NCBI GenBank assembly: GCA_907163375.1
Contig: CAJQUW010004775.1
Coordinates: 1 to 64,000 of the forward strand
Reading direction: 5' to 3'
Origin: Prostheceraeus crozeri
Taxonomy: Eukaryota > Platyhelminthes > Polycladida > Euryleptidae
DNA length: 64,000 bases
Made by a program: the position numbers and the translations under genes. Each line of letters starts with the position of its first letter. Within the stretch, counting starts at the first letter, position 1. This document shows, in pieces, positions 11,276 to 22,656 of this stretch. The notes beneath the pieces are model-generated. The model was not told the DNA's origin. It did no database searches and saw nothing but the letters and a program-made list of their open reading frames with translations.

Positions 11276-12319
11276 TAGTGATGCAAATGGAAAATTTTCC
11301 AATTTTTTCAAAATTTTCTGGAAATGACGTTTTTTCTTTTATTTTGGAGACTTATTATAGTCGTTTGAAAATACTATGTACTATTCAAAGTCCGAAAACT
11401 TCTCTATCATCCCTGTATGTTAACTTTTGGTACCAACTGCACCTTTTCCATGTCTATTTCAGATCTTTCCAAATGAATTTCAGACATCAGATGGATTTCA
11501 GATTTCTCTAGCTGAATTTCAGATATCTGTCACAAGCTCAACTTTGACAAGATCTTTAATTCAACTGGAGATCTCCAATTCATGTGGATCATATCTGAAA
11601 TTCATTTGGGCAGATCTGAAATCGATTTGGAACTATCTGAACCATCTGAACTAGAAATGGAAGATGTGCAGATTGTCTTCAACGAAGATATCGGACAATA
11701 TGTCAGAAGTTAGAAGCTATCATAGATACTCGTATTCTTTTACTCATCACAGATATCTTTAGTATCCAAATATCTCACGAGTTTACAGTCTTTATATCTT
11801 CCAATATGGTCGCTCATGAATGCTGCGTGGACTGTGCTCATACTTCATCACATGTTCATCAACACATGGAGAATTTGCATCACTATGATCAACGCTGCAT
11901 AATAAAGCTTAACTTTCAAGCTAACAATTAGCAAACTATAAAATGAAGTACATGATTTTTGCTCCAGATCTTTCACATTGCATGAAATTATACCCCTATT
12001 TTAAAACAAGATTCACGTTATCCCAAACGGTGTCTGTGTGATAATTAAAAATGCTATACAATTTAGTACGAGCCACCGGTGGCAAAGGAATGTTCAAAGA
12101 TCCGCGGACGGAAATCGTATTGATAGGATCGCTTAATCGAAATAATGATGAAATCAAGAGTTTTAGACCCAATTTATTGGTACGCAGCTGCCTCGGCAGT
12201 GGAAGCGCTCAAATCAAGGGGCCTATCAAAAAAATCAAAGCTTTCAAAATTTTCTATAATTTTCCATAACTTTCCACAGAAAATTTTGATTCAAAATTTT
12301 CCGGAAATTTTCATCACTA
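11276..12319 (+). mobile_element. Non-autonomous hAT-type element, copy 1 (1,044 bp)
   Basis: Ends are inverted: TAGTGATGCAAATGGAAAAT at the left and a right end that reads TAGTGATGAAAATTTCCGG on the other strand. Flanking 8-mers TCAAGTGG (11,268-11,275) and TGAAGGGG (12,320-12,327) agree at 6 of 8 positions, which fits an aged hAT target duplication. The whole interior is homologous, in opposite orientation, to the copy at 17,343-18,723. It includes a stretch (11,450-11,650) of repeated ATCTGAAAT/ATTTCAGAT words and a segment near 12,060 with GCCACCGGTGGCAAAGGAA. No transposase frame. Confidence 0.8.
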
Positions 12320-12625
12320 TGAAGGGGTACTGAGGCATTAAAAAGTTGGGCAACACTGCCATAGAGTAAGGGTTCTTCATCCTCAATGAATGTTCTTTGT
12401 ATGTGTTAAGATTTGGAATGGCTCAAAGTAAGAAGAGGCGTTCGACTGGGTTATGTATCTGATCCCGTTTTTACAGTAGGCCTACCTGCATGTACAATGT
12501 AAATCATGCGCAGTGTGAACCTTTGACATCAAAGGGGTATAAGGATAATCGGTGAGAGGATCTGGACATGCTGAAAATTCGTTAGCCGATTGTTCAGTTC
12601 TAATGTGTGCAGGCAAGGAAGATTT
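12320..12625. other. Unassigned DNA between elements
   Basis: No recognised coding sequence or element end. Confidence 0.4.
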
Positions 12626-12752
12626 TATACTATTTTTCAAGAAGGTTGATGACAACAGCAAGAAAAATAATATGCGTCTAAACTCCAAGAAGACAGAAAT
12701 AGTGGAAGTCGATCATCGAAGAAGTCAGATGGAGACCATATATTTAGACTGA
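12552..12752 (+). pseudogene. LINE reverse-transcriptase scrap
   Basis: A 66-codon frame whose middle reads KKVDDNSKKNNMRLNSKKTE. This matches the pattern downstream of the YxDD box in non-LTR reverse transcriptases (helix, then GLxlNxxKTE). The catalytic YADD itself is not present and the preceding residues are not recognisable. It is a short 5'- and 3'-truncated remnant, and clade assignment is not possible. Confidence 0.45.
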
Positions 12753-12769
12753 ATTTAACGAGGAAATAA

Positions 12770-13110
12770 AGAGTTTCTTTGTCCTCACACTCGTGTCATC
12801 AGCGAACATGAGATACGACGCGGACTAACATTGAACGACGTGCCGTTAGTCCGGGAGCCAGAACGAGTTTCCCCGTGGAACGAGGACGAAAATGAGAGCT
12901 GTCATAGAATGACGTGTGTCCTTTGGCTATTACAAATCTGCGCGTCTGCCGAATTCTGCCCGGTTTCTATTCTTTTCAGACAGAGTCAAAGAAAATGCGA
13001 TGTATAAAGTGAAAAATGGTTTTCTATGTTTACTATTATCAACTGAAAAGTAGAAAGCCCAGAGTCATAATTTTTGACGTATGCTTCCAATTCATTTCCT
13101 ATCGTATATA
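12770..13110 (+). repeat. Left arm of a diverged inverted repeat
   Basis: Pairs with 13,255-13,610. Shared words include ACAAATCTGCGCGTCTG at 12,933 and, on the other strand, at 13,455-13,471, and GAGTCATAATTTTTGAC against GTCAAAAATTATGACCT. The arms are roughly three-quarters identical with several indels and a spacer of about 145 bp. Confidence 0.7.
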
Positions 13111-13254
13111 TGTGGTTTTTTCATGCTACTGATGGGTGATGTATGAGAGAATATGGTTAAACGTGGTAAAAATAAATTATTCAAAATATTGCGCTTGCCG
13201 ACATAAGGAAGTTTGACAAATCTGAATGTGCTGGGCATAATAGACAAAGGTATG

Positions 13255-13610
13255 AAGAACATGATAAGAAATTACTTGGAATCATTCATTGTCAAAAATT
13301 ATGACCTTAGACTCAGGACTTTTCTCTTGATGAATGAAAACATAGAAAATTTATTTTTTGCCATAAACTTCAATATTCTTCCCATTGATTTTACATATGT
13401 TTTTCTTTGATCCTTTCTAGCAAGAAGAGGAAGCAAGTAGAACTCGACAGACGCGCAGATTTGTAGAAGCCATAGGATGTGCATCATTCTGTGAAAGTCT
13501 TTTCGGTTCACTGCTGCAGAAACTCGTTCTGGCTGCCTGACTAAATCTGTAGAAGCAGAGATACTAGCATTGCGCTGAAGGTCCTCGTGCTTCAATCATC
13601 GTTTTCTCTT
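13255..13610 (-). repeat. Right arm of the same inverted repeat
   Basis: Reverse-complement of 12,770-13,110, diverged. The small frames at 13,213-13,410 and 13,299-13,595 fall in this repeat and are not treated as genes. Confidence 0.7.
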
Positions 13611-15839
13611 TAATTCCTTACATGGATGCGAGACAGTCAGATGACCAGAAGCGGATCGATGCTTTCGAATACTGACCAAACGAATGTTGGGGGCGACCGC
13701 ACCGAAACACTGTTAGACTAACAAATCTCTACAGTATCACTCTCCCATTGAAATTACTTTGTCACTTGCAACTCACTATATAACACTGTTGCTATGCGGT
13801 CGCCCCTAGTGCTTTTCGGGTTCATAAGACAGCAGGGGACGGACAGGATATTGATAAATGATAACTGGAGGAGCATACAGTGGGAGAAGCACAGGTAGAC
13901 CTGTAGCATCATGGCTATTATTTTTTTGTAATTAATTTCGGTCACTATGCATTGACCATCTGTCTGTCTGATCTGTCTTGAACCATCTTTCATATCAACC
14001 ATCAAAGGACAACTGTACTCTAAGACATTAAGAACTAGCTGATAGATGACGAGGAGATCATTCTTAGTCGCAGATGGACTTTTCTTGCTGACTTTAAGAT
14101 ATGAATTCTTCTCGCTGACTTCTTCGCATTTAAAAGTCTTTTTAAGTCTTTTTTTTTTTAAAACGAGCCCTCGACTTCCACACCAGGATGAAACATTTTC
14201 AGTTTCAGATGAGATGCCCTGAGTATCACTACTATCATATTTAAAAGTGACAATGTCATCAACATATACAAATTTGTGACGAAAGTTGACAACACTTTAA
14301 TGATTTCATGTAAACACGGAAAACATAATAGGGTCTAGCATTGACTCTTCAACGACAGAAGCGACTTCAGAGGTCATGGGGAGATATGAACTTACATTCC
14401 ATTTCGTATCAATACATCACTCGATTTTCATTTTGCATTACTTTCTCGAAATATTCATGGTGCTTCTTTTTCTTTACTTGTGTGTAATATGAAATTCTTA
14501 TGTACGTATGTCAAATATCTTCCAGCATCGAGGCTCTGCCGAGATGATTCTGCTCACTTCTTTCGAACCATCTGGCAAATCCTACTGAACAATCAACCAC
14601 CGAAAGATTTCTAGTAAGTTGAAGTAATTAATCTAACAATGCTCGTCAATGCCTCCACTGCATAAATAAAATTCTGATGAAATATTGGCATCAGGATTTT
14701 ATTGTCAGAAATGGCCCTTGACATTGATCGACTAAACTGACTGTGATTACCGTTCTTGCATATTCTGATTTCGCTGTAGGATCTCTATTGTTTCATCATT
14801 GTTTTTTAATATGCAATTCAGTATTACACGGCCAATGAGATAACGGCTTCGATTTCATTAAATGAACTTTCGTTGTTGCGACTACATGTAGCCTATAAGA
14901 CCATGTGTGAGATGTGCATTTTTACTGCTTTGGAAGTGATCATTTTAATGTTACTCGGTCTTGAATGATAATGAGAAGCATTATTTCACTATATTCAAGG
15001 AACATCGTGTCAGAATCAAAGATGCTTTAAGACATGCACGTAAATGGATCCACAATGTCACTCAGGTAGCAACAAAACTCACGGAAATAGTATAGCGAAT
15101 CCTAAAATCATGCCTAATTAAGAAGATTGAATTTATCCACGTAATCATACAGTTTGCATTGTCAACTAGAAAATCGAGCCAATAAGAAGAATGAGTTTTC
15201 AATTTTTGCATGAAGGCTTAATTAGTCTCTGTTCATGAAATTTCTTTCATTATTCATCCCTGAATCCAGCTTTGTATATATATTTCTAAGATTAGAAATA
15301 ATTAGTAGAAAAATTAGATTCTTAACGGAAAATTTCATTCTGTTTGATATCTATAATAAAAGCTTCATACTACCTACATATTGAAATCTCAAGTAGGCTG
15401 ACGAATAGCTAACATGAAAACCCAGTAGCCTAATTCATCTTTATGAACAGCATGAACAGCAGAATAACTTGCAAGAAATTTATTCCAGGACGTGGACAAT
15501 CAGTGCGGCAATGTGGCTTCAATGTCAGTGGACAAATGGTCGATACGCAATGCTGGATGAGCTTCAAAATAGAACTTCTGATTATAGTGACAACGATGAA
15601 AATTCGTACACTGCAAATCACTCAAATTCAGTGATGTGATGGAGAAGCAGGATTGATAGCAATTCGGTAGTCAAGAAAAATCAAGTTGCAAAAACACGGG
15701 TATACCAATAGACGCAAGTTTATGATAATTTTTTTCGCCATTGAGAACACAATTAGGCTGTGGCACATTCAGCAGTGATGTGAATTGTCCACATGAGCTT
15801 GGTAAGTACCGCAGGGTTAAGTACCAAAGAAGTACTTTA
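13611..15839. other. 2.2 kb without recognisable genes
   Basis: Several short frames (for example 13,754-14,005 minus; the overlapping antisense pair near 15,430-15,634) show no family resemblance. No element ends seen. Upstream flank of the TM9SF gene. Confidence 0.4.
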
Positions 15840-16015
15840 TGTAAATACCATAGAGTTGGATATAGAAGTAGAGTGTCGACTCAAAAAAAAGTATATACAG
15901 TGAAAAGTTTTAAATGAAAAGATCAGTTTTTTGCGGAGATCACGTTCTCGTGGTCCAAAAAAATATTTGAGCAGCTTTGAAAAAGTAAAAATTTTGCCAA
16001 TTTACTGAAAATACG
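15840..16015 (+). repeat. Dispersed repeat R1, copy A
   Basis: Contains TAGAGTGTCGACTCAAA, TTTTTTGCGGAGATCACGTT, GTGGTCCAAAAAA and GCCAATTTACTG in order. The same blocks occur in reverse at 20,240-20,525, and the last block again at 16,985-17,078. Confidence 0.75.
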
Positions 16016-16064
16016 AATGGATTTAACCAAATCAATTCAAAAGTGCCTTTGAGTGATCATCATC

Positions 16065-16330
16065 TAAAACACCATACCGCTGAAATGATGGACATTAATT
16101 ATTTCAACTGCAGTATTTTGGATAAACAGAAATCGGCGATATCTACTAAGACGGCTGAATCTCGCTGGATTGCGTCGAAAATGCCAAATTTAATGAATAG
16201 ACGTCATGAGCTAGTGTGAGGAGATATCCGATCCAAGACCTGAGTACATAACCAGCATCATGTAGCCGTGTCAGTGTACCCTTGAGACAGTCTTTAAGAC
16301 GAAACGCGTCGGGTCACTTTAATTGATTTT
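16065..16330 (+). mobile_element. Penelope-like element, 3' terminal fragment
   Basis: At 16,085-16,210 the + strand encodes a segment with FNCSILDKQKSAISTKTAES and then RWIASKMPN. This corresponds to the C-terminal end of a Penelope-type GIY-YIG endonuclease domain, where an ILD motif precedes a basic helix. It is followed by a hammerhead-like motif at 16,278-16,315. The related fragment at 4,330-4,455 has the same order. Only the element's 3' end is present. Confidence 0.55.
16278..16315 (+). ncRNA. Hammerhead-ribozyme-like motif
   Basis: CCCTTGAGACAGTCTTTAAG then GACGAAACGCGTCGGG: a CUUGAGA box, a pairable AGTCTT/AAGAC stem and the GAAACG box with GACGCG/CGCGTC-type flanks. Same downstream word (GAAACGCGTCGGGT) as the motif at 3,860-3,917. 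Confidence 0.45.
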
Positions 16331-16984
16331 CAATAAAACCTCGTGACATAAAAAGGGAGAGATCTTATTTTTGATTTCGATCAAGCAATGGTGAATTTAA
16401 AAAACCCGTTCAGTCACCTAATGAAGTCAATTCAATGAGTCCGACCATATGGCAAGGGGGAACTTTTGATCACTCTGTAGGCCTGCACTGTTTATGAGAG
16501 GTGAGTAATTCCTTGAGAATTGATTTCTTCCACATTTTTGTCACTGTCTCCGAATGTTATGGTCTTGCAGTGATGTTATAATGAACTGCTAATCCTTGGA
16601 ATATTTCGTGGCAGTTTGACGTTGAAAAACAATGTCTTTTAGTATAAATGCTAAATGGTAGCAGTGTTCAGAAATGGTAAACGAATAAAGCTAGCTACTT
16701 TAAACTGCAAGTAGTTTTATAATGTGAATTGGAAGTGGTAAGGTTGAGAAGTGCGGAACTTGTTTGATAGTTTGGATAAATGTTTAATAAGCATATAATC
16801 ACTAATTTGATAGCTTCGATAAAAATGAGAGTCACCAATATTAATTTCATAAATATTTGACACACATGGTGAATAATTTGACAGCATTTTGATAGAAATG
16901 AAAAACATCAAATTAGATAGATGTTAGATAGATTTTAGACAAAAAACAGTCAAATGCTTGGTTAATTTTCATCATGGGCTTATC
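16331..16984. other. AT-rich DNA without a gene
   Basis: No family resemblance in the short frames; no element ends recognised. Confidence 0.4.
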
Positions 16985-17078
16985 TAATATTAGAGAAATT
17001 ATCTGGGGTTTTCAACCAGGGATTTTAGCACTTTTGAAAAAAGTCAAAATTTGCCAATTTATATACTACAGAGATGAC
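16985..17078 (+). repeat. Dispersed repeat R1, partial copy
   Basis: Ends AAATTTGCCAATTTATATAC then TACAGAGATGAC, matching the reverse complement of 20,238-20,275. It directly abuts the left end of the second foldback element. Confidence 0.65.
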
Positions 17079-19630
17079 ACGTGTGTGAAGTTGGCGAAAC
17101 CTCAGTGAAGGAGGCCGAATTTAGTAAAACTGATGCGTGGCACATCAGCGACCCCAAATTGTACAAATTAATATGCATTTCAGGAGTGGCACACTCGAAA
17201 TGAACAATGGTTGCGCTGACTCGAATTGATTTGAACTGCAGCTCATGTCTAGGCCTATACATGGCAGGAAATCATGTGTTTTTGAAGGGATTTTCTGATT
17301 TAGCGAGTGTTTGATCGATTCTGATGAATATTGACCTGGCGCTAGTGATGAAAATTTTCCGGAAAATTTTGAATCAAAATTTTCCATGGAAAATATTGGA
17401 GAATTTTGGAAAAAATCGGAAAAAATTGGAAAATTTTGGAAAATTTTGAAAGTTCTAATTTTTTGTGATAGGCCCTATGCTTTGACCGCTTCTACAGCCG
17501 AGGCAGCGTACAAACACCCAATAGCATGGGTTCTAAAAGTGGTGATCTTGAATCATCATTTTGATTAACCGATTTTGAAAAATGGAAAAAAATTTAGAAT
17601 TTTTGTGACATAATTTTTACGTTTCTATCACAAGGCCGTCCGAAGCATCGGTCATAGCACATCAATAGAATTGTTTCAAAACTCTTGGATTTCATTCATA
17701 ATCATTCGATTAAAACAATCGTGACAATACGTGAATGGGCGGGGGGGGGGGGCCCGTTCCGCGGATCGGGGGGGTGGTGAGGGGTTTATAGCATTCCTTT
17801 GCCACCAGTGGCTTGTGGCAATTTGCAGTTGGCATTTTTTAAATATTATAACACAGGACATCTTTTGGGACACGAAAGAACGTGAAAATTTTTTCCTTTA
17901 CTCATAGTGGTATAATTTCATGCATTTGTGAAAGATCTGGCTGTAGCAAAAAAGAATGGCACTTTATTCGGGAGCTTGTTTATGGCTCAAAAGTTAAGCT
18001 TTAATCATGCAGCCTTTCCCCTTGATTGCAATGCGGATAACAAATGGAGGGCTCCATTAGAGTGTTGATGAACATGTGTGAGCACAGGCGAGACACACAG
18101 GCGTCCCAACACATGCACATATGCATGAGCGACCATATATGGAAGAATCAACTGTAAACCCTCCGTGAGATATTTGGAAACTAAAGATATCTGTGATGAG
18201 TTATAAGAAAATCTATATGAATAGCTTTCTAACTTCTGCTGGGTAATGTCCGATATCCTTCATGGAGGACAAACTACACATCTTCCATTTCCTACTCAGA
18301 TGGTTGCAAGATAGTTCCAAATCGATTTCAGAGGAGGCTGGTAGAAAGTTTTCTAGACTTTTCCAATGAATTGGAGATTCTCCAGTTGAATCTAAGATCT
18401 TTTTCAAAGTTGAGTTTCTGACAAATATCCTGGAAATTCAATTAGAGAAATCTGAAAATCCCTTTAAAAGAGTCTGCTACTGATTCAGGTTGGAAAGATC
18501 TGAAATAGACCATTGAGGCTGCAGTTTGGTTCCAAAAGCTAACACATGCAGGGATGATAGAGAAAGTTTTTCGGACTTTGAATGTTACATAGTCTTTTCA
18601 AAAACGACTGCAACAAGTCTCCAAAACGAAAGGCCAAAAAACCGTCATCTCACCGAAAAAAAAAATTTCAAAATTTTTCCATTGGAAACATTTTCTCCGG
18701 AAAATTTTCCATTTGCATCACTACCTGGCGCACCAATATCAACTGGCGCAGATGGCGGCATCCCAACAACAAGCACACGCACTAAAACAAAACCGAAATG
18801 GGTGCCCCCCTATTTATTTGATGTGAAACGGCGTTTGAGCAGAGTATATAATTTCAACTTGAAAAGTGGTTGCGTTGGAATTATTGTGTGATGTAGTTGA
18901 ACTTTGAATTGAGTTTTCCGAGTGAAGGAGGGGCCGAATTTTTTTTTTTTTTTTTTTTATTTTTTTATTTTTTTTGTTTTTTTTTTCTTTTTAGTAAAAC
19001 TGATTGCGTGCACTAATCGATCAGCGACCAGCCAAAAATTGTACAAGAAACATGCATTTCAGGAGTGGCACACTCGAAATGAAAAATGGTTGCGCTGGAT
19101 GTGCTATATTTTATTAGAAGCTAATTGTTATGTGACTTTGATGTTCAAGGTTTTCTGTTTGAATTGTGAAAGACTGCTTTTGATTGATTCTGATGAATTG
19201 ACCTGGCATACGTCCGCTGGTGCTATTTTGCATCACTGCTTGGGTGCTCAGTAATTTTGATTTGAAGTTTGGTAGCGCCAACTTCACACGTCTTCGGTGC
19301 AATAAAATTTTGAAAATTGATTTTTCCATGAAGATCGATTTTTTTATTATTTTTTTCACATAATTAGGCATGGATACTTTATCGCTTGTTATGGGTTTTG
19401 TTGCTTGATGCGCTATGCTTTTGAAAGTCGAAAATTTGGTTGCGCCAACTTCACAGCGCAACCAATTTGAAATTTGAATTGCGTTTTCTGGCCAAAGGAG
19501 GCTGAATTTCATGAAACCGAGTAAGTGGCACATAATCAGCGACCTCGAAGTGTACGTGTGGTTGATGTGATTTTTTGGGAGTGGCGCAGTAAAAACAAAA
19601 ATGGTTGCTCTGAGTGGTTGCGCCAACTGC
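17079..19630. mobile_element. Second foldback-family element, interrupted by a hAT insertion
   Basis: Begins ACGTGTGTGAAGTTGGCG, the same terminus as the element at 4,689, and ends at TTGCGCCAACTGCGTC. Its parts at 17,100-17,342 and 18,732-19,630 match the inner third of the first element's right arm (7,310-8,145), including GATGTGAAACGGCGTTT, the GTGGCACA...CAGCGACC blocks and GTTGCGCCAACTTCACAGCG. Flanks GAGATGAC (left) and GAAATGAC (right) could be an aged target duplication. An 18,939-18,992 T-rich run lies in the middle of the homology. The 17,343-18,723 insertion is a different element. No transposase. Confidence 0.7.
17343..18723 (-). mobile_element. Non-autonomous hAT-type element, copy 2 (1,381 bp)
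   Basis: Termini TAGTGATGAAAATTTTCC and, on the other strand, TAGTGATGCAAATGGAAAA. Flanked by a perfect 8-bp duplication, CCTGGCGC at 17,335-17,342 and 18,724-18,731, as expected for hAT. The interior matches copy 1 (11,276-12,319) in reverse: the ATCTGAAAT-rich block lies at 18,300-18,510 and the TTGCCACCAGTGGC block near 17,800. It carries an extra G-rich run at 17,739-17,790. No transposase frame. Confidence 0.85.
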
Positions 19631-20237
19631 GTCGAAATGACTCTCCTATGAAACAAGTTGGATGTCAAAAGGAATGAATGTTTGCTAATAAGCATCCTAA
19701 TTCTAAGCGAAATCAAACTGATTATCAAGGGAATTTCATGATCCGTATTATAGTGAAACTCTTCATGAAAAATCACGATATTATTCGTGCTTTCTTTGTT
19801 GAAATTTCAAGTTTTTAATTAAAATTTTCACCGGCATTATTCGATTCACTAAATTCATGTTTCATTTCTTGAATCTGAATAGTGATGTGGAACTTACATC
19901 TTTCAAAGTTAAATGAAATCATTGTCTTTGATTATGTGCCCTTGCTCTGCCAGTGGCAGGTTGCCTGTGATATGATCATGCTTAAGAAAATACTCTTGAG
20001 GTCGAGCATGATAGCAGGAACATAATGAATTGCTAAATCTCCGAAGCTGTCATGACACTGAGAATCTGTGAAATACCATCATTCCATCTGCATTACAATC
20101 ATGATCACTCAATTCAGTTGCAATTTCTACCATAGATTAGGTATAATAGGTAGAGTGGTAACTCTGCATTTACATTATTAGCAGATTATTAGCAGATATT
20201 CATTCCTTTTGATTTTCTACTTGCTTCATACTACTTA
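19631..20237. other. Unassigned DNA upstream of R1 copy B
   Basis: No recognised gene or element boundary. Confidence 0.4.
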
Positions 20238-20525
20238 GTTAGGGGAGTCATCTCGGTAGTATATAAATTGGCAAAATTTCGAAAATTTTAAAACTGCTCA
20301 AATAATTTTTTGGACCACGGGAACGGAATCTCCGCAAAAAACTGAATTTTTTGATGTAAAAGTTTTCACTGTATACAGATACTTGTTTGAGTCAGCACTC
20401 TTGACTCTACCTATTTAGTTGACACTCTACCTACATATCCCTATTATTGTCGACACCAAGTAGTGTTAAATATCTTTGGTCGACACTCTACCTATATATC
20501 CCAACTCTATGATTTCTACAAAACT
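20238..20525 (-). repeat. Dispersed repeat R1, copy B
   Basis: Reverse-complement relative of 15,840-16,015, and longer. Between 20,415 and 20,515 it contains three tandem variants of GACACTCTACCTA.ATATCCC. CCACTCTACCTAATGTACC at about 20,638 may be a further, detached unit. Confidence 0.75.
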
Positions 20526-20987
20526 GCAAAAATTTGCGTATCTCATATATGGTGACAATACCACTTGTATCCCCCTTGAGTTCATTAAATAAAATCGAAA
20601 GTGTATGCACATTGGAGATTTAATAAATGCGGAGTTGCCACTCTACCTAATGTACCTACTCTATGAACATAGATGTCGAATGACTGTGGTTCTTAAAATT
20701 TGTGTTGCTATTTATTGCATGACAAGGCCTCAATATGCTTTCCTTCTCCATGTCCTTCAGATTATTCCTTCAAGAATGCATTGTTATCGCAAAAGCCGTT
20801 TATAATTGCGAAAATTGTCTCCTGCAAGGAGTACAAACCACAAAAACAAATGAGATAAGGCTATGTCTAATGGCTGTTAAGTTTATAATAATTGATCGTA
20901 TTGGCAACAAATGTTTAAATGAAGCTAATAATGCTTATCTAATTAAAAATTCTTTCGTTACTTATTGCATCCCAACTGTACGGAAAC

Positions 20988-21104
20988 ATGATTTTACGTC
21001 TCTTTGCTGTTTTGCTTCTTTCTCACATCAGTTGTGGTTTTTATTTGCCTGGTCTTGCTCCCGTAAATTATTGTGAAGAAAACCAAGAAAGGGAGAATTG
21101 TAAG
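20988..21104 (+). CDS. TM9SF2: Exon 1 of a TM9SF2/4-type nonaspanin (start codon and signal peptide)
   Basis: Encodes 39 residues ending at a GTACGT donor (21,105), phase 0. MILRLFAVLLLSHISC is a short hydrophobic signal peptide. The mature protein begins GFYLPGLAPVNYCEE, which is the invariant start of the lumenal domain in the TM9SF2/TM9SF4 branch of the EMP70 family. Nonaspanins are nine-pass membrane proteins of endosomes and Golgi that help sort and stabilise membrane cargo (established for the family). The ATG is chosen because it gives the expected signal peptide length directly before GFYLPG. The next exon is 11.3 kb downstream. No clear promoter or TATA box is visible upstream. Orthology to TM9SF2 rather than TM9SF4 is inferred from the later exons and is not certain. 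Confidence 0.9.
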
Positions 21105-21779
21105 GTACGTCTCATACGCAAAGGAAATAAGGGCATGTTTCCCCTGACGTTACAGATGCACAACATTAGGAAAAGTTTGTTAAAAATCGCTTTTAATTGT
21201 GAAGTTTGGGTTCAATATATATTTAATTTACCATTTCATAGCACGTTCTCGTGATCTGTTAATGCTTATTAGCGAGTCTTTCAGCTGTCATAACCGCATG
21301 TCGACTGCCAGTAGAATATAGAGCCTCGATTAAAGATTGTGCTTGTCGATAACCAACATCATGCTCTGCGGTGCCATGAAAGCTGTATTCATTCTGAATG
21401 TTGCGAATTACTACAGTGGGAAAAGCATAACTCACCAGGGATGTGGAGTCCTGTCAGATTTCCATTGAATAAGATATGATTGCATTGAATAGGAATAGAA
21501 CTGACAGTGTAAGTCAGCGGAAGTTCCTTGCTCGATTGCGATCATTTCAAGTACCAAGGAACCTCCACTGTCCCAGGTACATCGATGTTTCTCGATCGCC
21601 TGAGGTCCGTGCTACCTCGGAGATGTCGTGCACTCAGGCAGGTACAGAAGCAACGATTCGGACGATGTGGAGAGAATTGGCAGTATTTTTGCCAACAATT
21701 GGTATTTCGTCGGAGTGTATAGCCTTAGTGAGATGTGTGTAGGATCGGTTCTTGTCTATGGCGCCGCGGAAATGTGGCC

Positions 21780-21920
21780 ACTCAGCAAGCTGATCGAGCT
21801 GAGGTGCTGACAAGAATGATGAGGCACATGGCAAAAGACAGGTGGAAAGATAAATTTTCAAGCAAAGAAGTAGCGAGATGTGGCTTGCCCGAACGCAGTT
21901 CGTCTGCGGCAGACGCAGTC
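21780..21920 (+). pseudogene. Possible LINE reverse-transcriptase C-terminal scrap
   Basis: The + strand encodes LTRMMRHMAKDRWKDKFSSK then EVARCGLPE. This resembles the segment after the RT thumb in several LINE clades, where (I/R)W.D.(I/V)(S/T)N.E(V/L)..R.GL is typical. It is short, isolated and has no flanking RT motifs, so this is tentative. Confidence 0.35.
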
Positions 21921-22254
21921 GTCTCACTCATAAAAAATTAATAATCGTAAGAAAATTGGAAGTAGAGGCAAAAAATGCCATGAAAAGTAAAATGGCAAAA
22001 AATTCGTGAATTTTGACCAGTATTGATAGTCAATAGGTAATTTTGTTGATGAATAGGTTATTAGAATTGAGCTTCATTGTAAAATTAAAAAATGAAAAGA
22101 TATTTCAAAACACATACTTTCATCTCAGCCATCATTTACTTCGTTCGGAAGCTGTCATGAAACGGCAATTTGAATTGAAACAAATTCCGCACTTTGGATG
22201 TATCTCTCCTCATGCTTCAATTTATGAATGTATCTAATAGGCATCTTTAACCTG

Positions 22255-22375
22255 GGTGATGTCTGAGCCTCTGACGCCTTGGAAGTCGCCTGTTAAGTAA
22301 ATGGTCTTGACTCAGTTGCTGGAGCGATAGGTCTATATTAGAGTCGAAGGTTCGGGTACTACCAGCCCTACATCT
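22255..22375 (+). repeat. tRNA-like unit (degenerate), first of two
   Basis: GACTCAGTTGCTGGAGC resembles a pol-III A box and GGTTCGGGTAC a B box, about 50 nt apart, ending CTACCAGCC like the unit at 22,588. Too diverged to fold into a good cloverleaf. Confidence 0.45.
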
Positions 22376-22587
22376 TTTGCGCGGCAATTCATCGCTTATC
22401 CCATTTCATTTTTATTTTTGATTGCATTTACAATATGACTTCAGATGCTTTAATGGACATCAATTCCCTCTGCTGTTCTTAATGTCGGCATTCAAATGTG
22501 ACGAACTATTTATTCACTGATCATAATTGCAATGACAACTGATATGTGGAGATAATGATCCTGTCAATTGACATCCGGCGCATGTAA

Positions 22588-22656
22588 ACGGTTGTAGCTC
22601 AATTGGTAGAGCGACAAAGATAATCTGTGGTCGTAGGTTCGAGTCCCACCAGCCGG
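22588..22656 (+). pseudogene. tRNA-like pseudogene or SINE head with partial second copy
   Basis: TAGCTCAATTGGTAGAGC is a perfect A box and D arm; GGTTCGAGTCC is a perfect B box and T loop. The acceptor ends ACGGTTG and CAGCCGG pair at six of seven positions. The anticodon arm is about two nucleotides short and does not fold, so it should not act as a tRNA. Directly after it (22,657-22,684) the T arm and acceptor end are repeated (TTAGGTTCGAGTTCTACCAG), as in a tandem or template-switched copy. It lies about 280 bp after a weaker tRNA-like unit. Confidence 0.65.

Noticed and set aside
15430-15634. Overlapping sense/antisense frames
   Set aside because: Mutual shadows without family resemblance.
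18922-19254. Phenylalanine-rich plus-strand frame
   Set aside because: It starts in a T-rich run inserted in the foldback element and is not protein-like.
19114-19776. 220-codon minus-strand frame
   Set aside because: It runs through the second foldback element's repeated motifs and has no family resemblance, so it is taken as a chance frame.
22588-22656. Functional tRNA gene
   Set aside because: A and B boxes are perfect, but the anticodon arm is too short to form a stem-loop and the T stem has a mismatch.
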